A DNA stretch of 21,613 nt from Clostridia bacterium (lineage in GTDB: Bacteria; Bacillota; Clostridia; Oscillospirales; CAG-382), in NCBI GenBank assembly GCA_900754535.1, contig CAAEDF010000284.1:1-21613 (forward strand). The letters are read 5' to 3'. Both the position numbers and the translations under genes were made by a program. The notes under the pieces were generated by a model, which was not told the DNA's origin, did not search any database, and saw nothing but the letters and a program-made list of their open reading frames with translations. Numbering within the stretch: position 1 is the first letter of the stretch; each line of letters opens with the position of its first letter. Positions 14,865 through 21,613 of the stretch are shown in pieces.

Positions 14865-17218
14865 GGGCGGTATCTTATATCGGCCGCTCGGCCGCCGATA
14901 CGTTTATTCTTCTTTCGGGCGTGGCCGGCATTACATTTTCGCTTATAAGCGCCTATTCGTTTCCCGCTGACGACGGCGCCGTGCTTTTGAGCTGCATTCT
15001 TTTCTGCTTGTTATACTCGTTCATATTCAATCTGCGCGGAAGGATTTTTTCGGCTGCGGCCGTGCTGCTTTCGCTCGGTGCCGCCGCAGTATTTTACGAA
15101 CGGATCATAAACGCCTTCAAGGGCTTTTTGTATCTGATGCTGTTTATGTGGAACGAGCTTGCGCGGATAAACATAAGCACTGATTTTATCAAATGCAGTT
15201 ATGCCACGGCCGCGGAACGGACGGAGGACTTTTTTATAATACTGCCCGCGCTGCTTGCGCTGGCGGCGGGATTCTTTATAATACGTCTGAAGCGCTTTAT
15301 CCCGGCGCTGGCCGTTATCGCGCCGTTTGCGGCGTGCTGCTTTGTAACCATAGAAACCATACCGGATATAACGGCGTTTTCATTTTTCATGGCGTTCTGC
15401 GTCATATGCGCGCTGACCATGCGTTCGAGGAAGGGCCCGTCGCCCGCATATGCGAGAGTGACTGCCGCGCTCACACCGGCCGTGGCGCTGCTTTTGTTTT
15501 TTGTGCTTACGGTTTTTCCTCAGGCAGGATTTACCCGCCCGCCTGCCGCGGACAGGATGTTTGCCTTTATAGATTCGCTTGTTGCGCTCCGGCGCGACAA
15601 CAGCTCTTCGGCAAGCCTGCCGTCCGGGACCTCAGGCGACAACTCATACACACAGCCCCCGTTGGGTTTTGAAATGAACCCGCTGCCGCTTACGGGTATC
15701 GACGCGCCCGAATATACGGGGGAAACCGTATTTTTGATAGATACCGATTACACGGGCCAGCTTTTGCTGCGCGGCTATTCTTTGGGGGATTATACGGGCC
15801 GGCAATGGGAGGTTCCCGCGTACGGCGTCCCGGAAATTGCTTCTCCCGGCACGCTTTTCTCGCTTTCGTCCTCATGGACGGATGCGGCGGTGCGGGCCGT
15901 TGACGGAACAAACGAATATTTTTTCGGCATATACCCGTCGTCATCGTTTGCCGAGAACGGATCGGAAATAATGTTTACCCCGTATTTTACCGACCGTGCG
16001 GCGTTCACTACCGTTTTCGACAGCGACTGCATGACGCTGGTTAACAAAGGAATGCCGTACTCAGGCTATTTTGCGGTGCCGCAAAGCATGTGGGAACTTA
16101 CCGACGTGCATGTCGCTTCCGGCGGAGAACCTGAGAGCATTTTTGCCGAATACGAAGCGCATACGGCTCAATACTACCTTAATATATCCGACTCTCTTGC
16201 CGAATTCCTGCGCGATTACGCGAAAAGCCGATCGCCGTACATAGACGGGATGACCGGGCGCGCTCTTGCGGAGGAGATAGCCGGCATCATAATGAACGGC
16301 GCGGAATATAATAATATGGTAGAAGCATATCCTCAAAACGAGGATTTCGTGCTTTATTTCCTTAACGAATCCCGTGAGGGCAGGTGCGTGCATTTTGCCA
16401 CCGCCGCGACTCTTATGTACCGTGCGTTCGGGATACCCGCGCGCTTTACGGTCGGTTACGCGGCGCCTGTCTACGGCGGAACGGCTGATGTGTACGACAA
16501 ATACGCGCACGCATGGACCGAAATATTCGTCAGCGGCATCGGCTGGGTGCCGGTTGACGCCACTCCGCCTCTGTATCCCGGCGCATATCATCCGGTAATC
16601 ACGCCGGGTGAGGACAGCACGGCAGTGTCGGAAAATCTTTCCGAAGACCTGTCGGGCGGATTGATAGAAGATATTTCGGGAAACATTTCCGGAACGGTCT
16701 CCCATGAATTTTCGTCAGAAGTCTCGTCCGAGGTATCCTCCGGGGATTCCTCTGCCGTCAGCACCGACAGTTCTCTTCCCGGCGAATCCTCCGCCTCATC
16801 GGCCTCCGAGCCCTCTTCACCGTCGGCGGGACCGCCCGCGGATACGGGAGGCATAAAAATACCCGATTATGTATATGCGATCATCACCGCGGCGGTGCTA
16901 ATTGCCGCTCTAATCGTTTTAACGGTGCTTCGCAGGCGGGCGGCCGGTGCAAAACGCGAACGGGCGTTTTCGCAGTCTGACGGAAGCCTGGCGGCTCTTG
17001 CCGCGTGGAAATACATAACCGCGCTGTCGGCATACGGGGTAAAGCCTGCCGAACGGATATACTTCCTTGCGCAGAAGGCTGCGTTCAGCCACCACACGCT
17101 TACCGCCGAGGAAGCGGGCGAGGTAACGGCGTTTGCACGGGCAAGTGCGGCAAAGGTAGATTCGGAGCTTAAGTTTTTAGGAAAATTTGTATTCAGATAC
17201 ATAAAAGCCTTGTACTGA
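14861..17218 (+). CDS. Membrane-bound transglutaminase-like (TgpA-type) protein
   Basis: This is a 785-residue protein whose ATG overlaps the DUF58 stop (ATGA). The N-terminal 1-220 holds about six membrane segments (10-33, 40-57, 62-80, 125-142, 148-164, 171-187, 204-220). An extracytoplasmic part (225-665) contains the transglutaminase core with the triad Cys509 (REGRCVHFATAATLMYRAFG), His550 (YAHAWTEIFV) and Asp566 (GWVPVDATP). Residues 585-665 are a Ser/Glu-rich linker, then one membrane segment (669-690) and a cytoplasmic basic domain (691-785). The layout fits the TgpA/DUF3488-transglutaminase family, which acts on surface proteins or wall peptides; the donor and acceptor are unknown. 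The N-terminus diverges from DUF3488. It ends the operon; only a weak hairpin (17315-17332) follows. Confidence 0.92.
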   Translation: MRAVSYIGRSAADTFILLSGVAGITFSLISAYSFPADDGAVLLSCILFCLLYSFIFNLRGRIFSAAAVLLSLGAAAVFYERIINAFKGFLYLMLFMWNELARINISTDFIKCSYATAAERTEDFFIILPALLALAAGFFIIRLKRFIPALAVIAPFAACCFVTIETIPDITAFSFFMAFCVICALTMRSRKGPSPAYARVTAALTPAVALLLFFVLTVFPQAGFTRPPAADRMFAFIDSLVALRRDNSSSASLPSGTSGDNSYTQPPLGFEMNPLPLTGIDAPEYTGETVFLIDTDYTGQLLLRGYSLGDYTGRQWEVPAYGVPEIASPGTLFSLSSSWTDAAVRAVDGTNEYFFGIYPSSSFAENGSEIMFTPYFTDRAAFTTVFDSDCMTLVNKGMPYSGYFAVPQSMWELTDVHVASGGEPESIFAEYEAHTAQYYLNISDSLAEFLRDYAKSRSPYIDGMTGRALAEEIAGIIMNGAEYNNMVEAYPQNEDFVLYFLNESREGRCVHFATAATLMYRAFGIPARFTVGYAAPVYGGTADVYDKYAHAWTEIFVSGIGWVPVDATPPLYPGAYHPVITPGEDSTAVSENLSEDLSGGLIEDISGNISGTVSHEFSSEVSSEVSSGDSSAVSTDSSLPGESSASSASEPSSPSAGPPADTGGIKIPDYVYAIITAAVLIAALIVLTVLRRRAAGAKRERAFSQSDGSLAALAAWKYITALSAYGVKPAERIYFLAQKAAFSHHTLTAEEAGEVTAFARASAAKVDSELKFLGKFVFRYIKALY

Positions 17219-17588
17219 CGCATCGTCCAAGCCCGGCGCTGTCCGTCCCGCAACCGCATATGCAGGCGTTATGCGATAACATCCGGCTATCCGGCATTAG
17301 AGACCTATCTTAAATCCCGCGCTGAGGCGGGACATTATACCCTTTTGCTTATGCGGACATTATTTTTGATGCCGCTTATGCGGCGTCTAAGGACTGCCGA
17401 GGAGCTTTGTTTACTGTTTTGACACGTTTTTTGCTTTTTATATACACAATTTGGGTATATAGTAGTTAAACTGCTTGTTTTATGCTTTTTTGTACACATA
17501 AAACGCGGTTTTTCCGGACTAAACTTACCGGTACCGATATATCTTCGTTCTATGATGTATCGTCCATTCCAAAGAAATGAGGAAATGT
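17219..17588 (+). other. Intergenic region with a weak hairpin and AT-rich promoter zone
   Basis: This stretch of 370 bases has no convincing gene. It holds a 6-bp hairpin (TCCCGC 17315-17320 with GCGGGA 17327-17332) without a good T run, a second hairpin (17371-17384), the 10-base direct repeat GCTTATGCGG twice (17347 and 17374 region), and an AT-rich promoter zone beginning near 17410. A - strand open frame at 17335-17601 looks spurious. Confidence 0.6.
17419..17446 (+). promoter_or_regulatory. Putative promoter for the lytic transglycosylase gene
   Basis: TTGACA at 17419-17424 and TATACA at 17441-17446 are separated by 16 bases. Transcription would start near 17453, giving a leader of about 136 bases to the ATG at 17589. 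The -35 is exact consensus and the -10 has one mismatch. Confidence 0.6.
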
Positions 17589-18350
17589 ATGAGAAACTCA
17601 AAAAAACGATGGATACGGGTGTTACCGAATATGGTTTGCATTTTACTTGTTTTTATAATGCTCTACACTGTTTCCGTCACTATCGGTTCTGGTTCCGGCG
17701 CCACAATGCCGGACGCACAGAACGCACAAACCGCCGTTGCTATGCCCGAACTCGGAGGGCTTGACGGCGTACTGTCCGATTCGGGAGAAGACGAAGCCAT
17801 TTTCGCCGCTTCCGACGATAGGCTTGAAAACAACACCGTGATGAGCAACGAACAGCTCTCACATTCGGCGCTTATGGGGTTTGACAGCGGGTTTTATCGT
17901 TATACCTACTGCTATTACACCGACGGCAGGCATGACATCGAGCTTTCGGAAGAGCTTCAGCTTCACACTTTCCGTATGGCGCAGGAATATGACGTTCAAT
18001 ACGAAATGGTGATGGCCATCATGGGCGTTGAATCCGGATGGGACGAGGATGACCGTGGCAACGGCGTTTTCGTAGGGCTTGGGATGATATATATCGCACA
18101 GCTTGGCGAGCTTGGTCAGATTGGGATAACCGATCTGTACGACCCCAAGCAGAACATCGAGGCGATATGTTATTATCTGCGCTACAAGCTCGACCTGGTC
18201 GGCGGCAACGAGCACATGGCGCTTATGTGCTACAACATGGGCGACGCGGGCGCTGCTGCTTACTTTGACGAGGGCGTATATCAGACCGCCTATTCCCGCA
18301 AGGTCATAGCTTTCAGAGATTCCATGATAAAAATAAAAATGGGCATCTGA
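17589..18350 (+). CDS. Membrane-anchored lytic transglycosylase (SLT-like) protein
   Basis: This is a 253-residue protein. ATG 17589 is chosen because GAGG sits 6 bases upstream, while ATG 17577 lacks a ribosome site. A membrane anchor or uncleaved signal spans about 12-32 after a basic start (RNSKKRWIR). Residues 33-95 are a low-complexity acidic linker. Residues ~120-245 resemble a goose-lysozyme/SLT fold: MAIMGVESGWDEDD (142-155) places a catalytic Glu at 148, then NGVFVGLGMIYI, DPKQNIEAICYYLRYKL (185-201) and LMCYNMGDAGA (212-222), like the SLT YNxG motif. Such enzymes cleave peptidoglycan glycan strands to 1,6-anhydro-MurNAc. The motif after VESGWD (GLGMI in place of G.MQI) is unusual, so activity is likely but unproven. 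It is expressed as a single gene between a promoter and a strong terminator. Confidence 0.85.
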   Translation: MRNSKKRWIRVLPNMVCILLVFIMLYTVSVTIGSGSGATMPDAQNAQTAVAMPELGGLDGVLSDSGEDEAIFAASDDRLENNTVMSNEQLSHSALMGFDSGFYRYTYCYYTDGRHDIELSEELQLHTFRMAQEYDVQYEMVMAIMGVESGWDEDDRGNGVFVGLGMIYIAQLGELGQIGITDLYDPKQNIEAICYYLRYKLDLVGGNEHMALMCYNMGDAGAAAYFDEGVYQTAYSRKVIAFRDSMIKIKMGI

Positions 18351-18360
18351 CAACGGACAC

Positions 18361-18400
18361 AAAGCCGCAGGCGCAGAAATAACGCGCCTGCGGCTTTTTC
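18361..18400 (+). terminator. Strong terminator after the lytic transglycosylase gene
   Basis: AAAGCCGCAGGCGC (18361-18374) and GCGCCTGCGGCTTT (18384-18397) are a perfect 14-bp stem with a 9-base loop and a TTTTT run spanning the end of the stem. It starts 10 bases after the stop. The A-run on the other arm could let it work on the - strand as well, but no - gene enters here. Confidence 0.93.
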
Positions 18401-18441
18401 GTCCTTTCCGCAATAACGGCAGTGATTTTTAAGAAGCTCCG

Positions 18442-18501
18442 GCAAATGCGTCTGACGCAGATGCGTCTTTCGCAGATGCGTCTTTCGCAGATGCGTCTTT
18501 C
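18442..18501 (+). repeat. Tandem 15-bp repeat, four copies
   Basis: Three perfect head-to-tail copies of GCAGATGCGTCTTTC (18457-18471, 18472-18486, 18487-18501) follow one diverged copy (18442-18456, three mismatches). Each unit contains the near-palindrome GCAGATGCGTC. The frame is open as ADASF repeats but has no start codon after a stop at 18430, so it is probably not translated. It lies between the terminator at 18361-18400 and the antiporter promoter. Confidence 0.9.
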
Positions 18502-18541
18502 GCGGTCGCAGACGACGGGCTGACAATTCGGACTTTATGTG

Positions 18542-18570
18542 TTGAAAAGCGGAAAATATTATGTTATCAT
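18542..18570 (+). promoter_or_regulatory. Promoter for the cation/proton antiporter gene
   Basis: TTGAAA at 18542-18547 and TATCAT at 18565-18570 have a 17-base spacer. The start would lie near 18577, giving a leader of about 85 bases. The tandem repeat lies about 40 bases upstream of the -35. Confidence 0.7.
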
Positions 18571-18662
18571 ATATATTATTAAGCAGCATCCGACACAGAG
18601 GCAATAAACGGTTTTAGTGATTATCGGATCATATATAGATAAACAAATAACGATTTGGGGTA

Positions 18663-20267
18663 ATGGGTTTGACTTTGATGCTGATCGTTATCGCCGTGAT
18701 AGTGATAATATGCGTTTTTTTTGACAGAATAACATCAAAGCTCGGCGTTCCGATGCTGCTTGCTTTTATATTGCTTGGAATGGTATTCGGTTCGGACGGG
18801 CTTTTCAAAATCGACTTTGAGAACTTTGAATTTGCCGAGCAGTTCTGCTCGGTGGCGCTTATTTTCATCATATTTTACGGCGGCTTCGGAACAAACTGGC
18901 GGGAAGGAAAGCAAGTGGCCGCGCAGTCGATACTGCTGTCCTCTGCCGGCGTTATCCTCACCGCGCTGCTGGCAGGCGTTTTCTGCCGTTTTGCGCTCGG
19001 ATTCGACTGGGAGGAAAGCCTCCTTATCGGCGCCGTTCTCAGCTCCACCGATGCTGCAAGCGTTTTTTCGGTGCTTCGCCGGAAAAAGCTGGGGCTGAAG
19101 TATTCCACCGCCTCGATGCTTGAGCTTGAAAGCGGGAGCAACGACCCGTGGGCATATATGCTGACCGTAGTGATGCTGTCGGTTATGCAGGCGGATTTTT
19201 CGGCCGGCGCTGTGGCTTACACCGTCTTTGCGCAGGTGGTTTTCGGTTCGCTGGGAGGTCTTCTTTTTGCCGCGGCAGGCGTTTTTGCATTAAGGCGTAT
19301 GACCTTTACGTCCGCAGGATTTGACACCGTCTTCATGGCTGCCGTTGCCCTGCTGGCATATGCCGTGCCGACATATATAGGCGGCAACGGATATCTTAGC
19401 GCCTATATTGTCGGGATCGTGCTCGGGAATTCAAGCATACCGAACAAAAAAGCGCTGGTAAACTTTTTTGACGGCATAACGGGACTTGCTCAAATGGGCA
19501 TATTCTTCATGCTCGGACTGCTGTCGTTCCCTTCGCGTATGCCGCAGATCATTTTGCCCGCCGTGCTTTTGTTCCTGTTCCTTACATTTATAGCGCGCCC
19601 TCTTTCCGTAGGAGCAATACTGCTTCCGTTCCGCACAAAGCCGAACGCCGTTGCCGTAGTCTCGTGGGCAGGGCTGCGAGGAGCCACATCCATAGTCTTT
19701 GCAATTATGGCGACCGTGAGCGAGGCACATACATACAGCGATATATTCCATATCGTCTTCTGCGTAGTGCTGCTTTCGATAGGCATACAGGGCTCGCTGC
19801 TGCCGAAAATATCCGGCAGGCTGGGAATGATAGACGCCGACGAAAACGTAATGAAAACCTTCAACGATTACACGGCCGAAACTCAGGTGCAGTTTATTTC
19901 TCTTGAGCTGGTCGAGGGGCACGCGTGGATAGGATGCCGCATAAAGGACATAACCCTGCCGCCCAAAACGCGCATAGTCCTGATACTGCGCGACGAGGAA
20001 AAGGTGATACCCAAGGGCGGAACGCTGCTTTGCGAAAATGATTCGCTTATACTCAGCGCGATAGGCGACCCCGGACATCAGCGTGATATCAGGCTTACCG
20101 AGCTTGAAATAGACAAAAACCACGAATGGTGCAACACGCGGATATCCGATATAACTCTGCCGGATACCGTCATAGTTCTTATACGCCGGAAGAACAGATC
20201 GATAATACCTACCGGCTCCACGGTTATAAAGGAAAACGACGCGGTCGTGGTGATAAACGCAAAATGA
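18663..20267 (+). CDS. CPA1-type potassium/proton antiporter with two RCK_C domains
   Basis: This is a 534-residue protein. ATG 18663 is taken, but GGGG is only 2 bases before it; TTG 18669 (8-base spacer) is an alternative start. About 12 membrane segments fill residues 1-385. CPA-family motifs are SSTDAASVFSVLR (127-139) with the conserved Asp130, and LESGSNDPWAYML (155-167) carrying the Asn-Asp pair. Two RCK_C-like units follow (about 405-467 and 475-534), each with the pattern I.DITLP then VLI.R...IIP.G.T...NDxVI, a small cytosolic sensing fold. This architecture matches NhaP2/CvrA-type K+/H+ antiporters, in which the C-terminal part gates transport; cation identity (K+, Na+ or Rb+) is not readable. 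It has its own promoter and shares the bidirectional terminator at 20326-20353 with the convergent alcohol dehydrogenase gene. Confidence 0.9.
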   Translation: MGLTLMLIVIAVIVIICVFFDRITSKLGVPMLLAFILLGMVFGSDGLFKIDFENFEFAEQFCSVALIFIIFYGGFGTNWREGKQVAAQSILLSSAGVILTALLAGVFCRFALGFDWEESLLIGAVLSSTDAASVFSVLRRKKLGLKYSTASMLELESGSNDPWAYMLTVVMLSVMQADFSAGAVAYTVFAQVVFGSLGGLLFAAAGVFALRRMTFTSAGFDTVFMAAVALLAYAVPTYIGGNGYLSAYIVGIVLGNSSIPNKKALVNFFDGITGLAQMGIFFMLGLLSFPSRMPQIILPAVLLFLFLTFIARPLSVGAILLPFRTKPNAVAVVSWAGLRGATSIVFAIMATVSEAHTYSDIFHIVFCVVLLSIGIQGSLLPKISGRLGMIDADENVMKTFNDYTAETQVQFISLELVEGHAWIGCRIKDITLPPKTRIVLILRDEEKVIPKGGTLLCENDSLILSAIGDPGHQRDIRLTELEIDKNHEWCNTRISDITLPDTVIVLIRRKNRSIIPTGSTVIKENDAVVVINAK

Positions 20268-20325
20268 CGGAGCCGCGGCGGCAATAACATCGGCCGCACC
20301 GCTTGAAAAAACCGGAAAACGACGG

Positions 20326-20353
20326 AAAAGGCGCCCTGTACGGGCGCCTTTTT
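20326..20353. terminator. Bidirectional intrinsic terminator between convergent genes
   Basis: GGCGCCC (20330-20336) and GGGCGCC (20342-20348) form a 7-bp stem with a 5-base loop. It is flanked by AAAA (20326-20329) and TTTTT (20349-20353), so both strands see a T run. It lies 58 bases past the antiporter stop and 36 bases past the alcohol dehydrogenase stop. Confidence 0.9.
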
Positions 20354-20389
20354 ATTTGGGAAAAGGTGTATTTTTTACAGTCGGAAAGC

Positions 20390-21580
20390 TTAAAAATCAA
20401 CTTCCGTGTCGTAGTAGCAGCACTTAAGCAGCTTTTCCATGACCGCGGGAGTGATCTCTCTCGGGTTGGAGCCGGTGCAGGCATCGCCGACGGCAAGCTC
20501 TGCAACGGTGGGAAGCTTTTCAAGGAACTCCTTCTCGTCTATTATGCCGCCTTCATAATCCTTGATGCAAAGCGCGATTCCAAGAGACTTGTTGAGCTCT
20601 CTGAGACGTGCGATAAGCGCGTCGGTAAGCTCGGCGTCGCTGTTGCCTTTAAGCCCGATAAACTTTGCGATCTCGGCATATCTCTTCATGGCCTCAGGGT
20701 TCTTTGAATTATACTTGATGACTTTGGGCAGATACATTGCGTTGGCCGCGCCGTGAACTATGTGCCCGCCCGAGAAGGCCGCGCCGGTCTTGTGAGCCAT
20801 GGAGTGGACTATACCGAGCAGAGCGTTGGAGAAAGCCATACCTGCAAGGCACTGTGCGTTGTGCATACGGTCGCGCGCTTCCATGTTGCCGTTGTAGGAA
20901 TCGACAAGCAGTTCGTTGATCATTTTGATGGCGTGGAGCGCAAGCGGATCGGTATAATCGCAATGCAGCGTGGAAACATAGGCCTCGATGGCATGTGTCA
21001 TCGCGTCCATGCCGGTATTTGCGGTAAGCTTTGCGGGCATGGTCTCGGCAAGCGCCGGATCAATGATAGCCACATCGGGGGTTATATTAAAGTCGGCAAG
21101 CGGATACTTGACGCCCTTCTGATAGTCGGTTATAACGGAAAAAGCGGTGACTTCGGTCGCAGTGCCGGAAGTAGAGGGGATCGCGCAGAATTTAGCCTTT
21201 GTGCGAAGCGTCGGGAAATTGAACGGGATGCAAAGCGACTCAAACGTCGTATCGGGATATTCATAAAACGCCCACATCGCCTTTGCCGCGTCTATCGGAG
21301 AACCGCCGCCGATGGCCACTATCCAGTCGGGCTGGAATTCGGTCATGGCCTTAGCGCCCTTCATGACGGTCTCAACGGAAGGATCGGGTTCAACGCCTTC
21401 AAAAAGCGTTACTTCCATGCCGGCTTCCTTAAGATAGCTCTCGACCTTATCGATAAAGCCGAACCTCTTCATGCTTCCGCCGCCGGTAACGATTATCGCG
21501 CGCTTGCCGACAAGCGTCTTGAGCGCCTCAAGCGCATCCTTGCCATGATACATATCTCTCGGTAACGTGAATCTTGCCAT
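20390..21580 (-). CDS. Iron-containing alcohol dehydrogenase
   Basis: This is a 396-residue protein; GGAGG lies 10 bases before ATG 21580. Group III (Fe-dependent) alcohol dehydrogenase marks are clear: IIVTGGGSMKRFGF (29-42), the nucleotide-binding GGGSPIDAAK (91-100), FCAIPSTSGTATEVT (131-145), the metal motif GMDAMTHAIEAY (190-201) with candidate ligands Asp192 and His196, and HSMAHKTGAAF (259-269) then HGAANAMYLP (276-285) with candidate His259 and His276. Ligand assignments are by alignment from memory. The sequence resembles the C-terminal domain of AdhE more than stand-alone butanol dehydrogenases. The family interconverts aldehydes and alcohols with NAD(P)H in the cytoplasm, typically ethanol or butanol formation in fermentation; the substrate here is inferred. 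It is monocistronic as far as the window shows, its upstream region cut at the window edge. Confidence 0.95.
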   Translation of the reverse strand: MARFTLPRDMYHGKDALEALKTLVGKRAIIVTGGGSMKRFGFIDKVESYLKEAGMEVTLFEGVEPDPSVETVMKGAKAMTEFQPDWIVAIGGGSPIDAAKAMWAFYEYPDTTFESLCIPFNFPTLRTKAKFCAIPSTSGTATEVTAFSVITDYQKGVKYPLADFNITPDVAIIDPALAETMPAKLTANTGMDAMTHAIEAYVSTLHCDYTDPLALHAIKMINELLVDSYNGNMEARDRMHNAQCLAGMAFSNALLGIVHSMAHKTGAAFSGGHIVHGAANAMYLPKVIKYNSKNPEAMKRYAEIAKFIGLKGNSDAELTDALIARLRELNKSLGIALCIKDYEGGIIDEKEFLEKLPTVAELAVGDACTGSNPREITPAVMEKLLKCCYYDTEVDF

Positions 21581-21613
21581 GATTTTTTTCCTCCGTTTAT
21601 TTTAAAATTTATT

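Noticed and set aside
17371..17384. Hairpin GCCGC-TTAT-GCGGC as a terminator of the transglutaminase operon
   Set aside because: Stem of 5 bp and no T run follows; distance from the stop is over 150 bases.
17335..17601. An 88-codon frame on the - strand in the gap before the lytic transglycosylase
   Set aside because: Basic, low-complexity translation with no domain, no ribosome site I can defend, and it overlaps the promoter and start of the + gene.
18442..18501. CRISPR-like array
   Set aside because: The units are 15 bp and directly adjacent, without spacers.
18433..18586. A + strand reading with ADASF repeats
   Set aside because: No start codon exists between the stop at 18430 and the repeat, so nothing supports translation.
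18290..18604. A 104-codon - strand frame reading KTHLR repeats
   Set aside because: It runs through the strong terminator and into the 3' end of the transglycosylase gene; the repeat is better seen as untranslated DNA.

Overview
The window looks like chromosomal DNA of an endospore-forming member of the Clostridia, probably a gut or anaerobic-digester lineage of the Oscillospirales type. This placement is inferred from three things: the sporulation genes yqfC, yqfD and ylbJ; a secreted protein ending in a type I dockerin (the plug module of cellulosomes); and moderately high GC combined with frequent ATA isoleucine codons. The chromosome looks ordinary: there are no phage, IS or CRISPR signatures. 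Of 17 protein genes, 11 lie on + and 6 on -, and there is one tRNA gene.

Positions 1-3411 (+) hold a compact cluster: the end of a short-chain dehydrogenase, a DivIVA-like coiled-coil protein, an orphan fumarase-beta-type protein and a PepV-type dipeptidase. It closes with a strong intrinsic terminator that lies inside the 3' end of the convergent gene. Positions 3347-5827 hold sporulation genes: yqfC-yqfD on - (overlapping) and ylbJ divergently on +. Positions 5845-6385 hold a small four-cysteine protein and a tRNA-Ser(GGA), each with a perfect TTGACA-17-TATAAT promoter.

Positions 6388-10138 (-) carry, in transcription order, a bacterial PH-domain protein with its own promoter and terminator, then an ECF sigma factor and a membrane anti-sigma-like protein. 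The latter has an RsgI-like extracellular domain followed by six tandem PepSY domains. This pair is the most distinctive system in the window: an apparent trans-envelope signalling module with an unusual sensor.

Positions 10248-17218 (+) encode a secreted DUF4855 protein with two related discoidin-like domains and a dockerin. It is followed 52 bases later by a MoxR AAA+ ATPase, a DUF58 protein and a membrane transglutaminase-like protein. The last three are coupled by tiny gaps or overlaps and form a classic MoxR-DUF58-transglutaminase operon. Positions 17419-20353 (+) hold a membrane-anchored lytic-transglycosylase-like protein with its own promoter and terminator, a 15-bp tandem repeat, and a CPA1-type cation/proton antiporter with two RCK_C domains. 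Positions 20390-21580 (-) hold an iron-containing alcohol dehydrogenase that converges on the antiporter at a shared bidirectional terminator.

All names come from reading translated sequence and motifs by eye; no database search was run.
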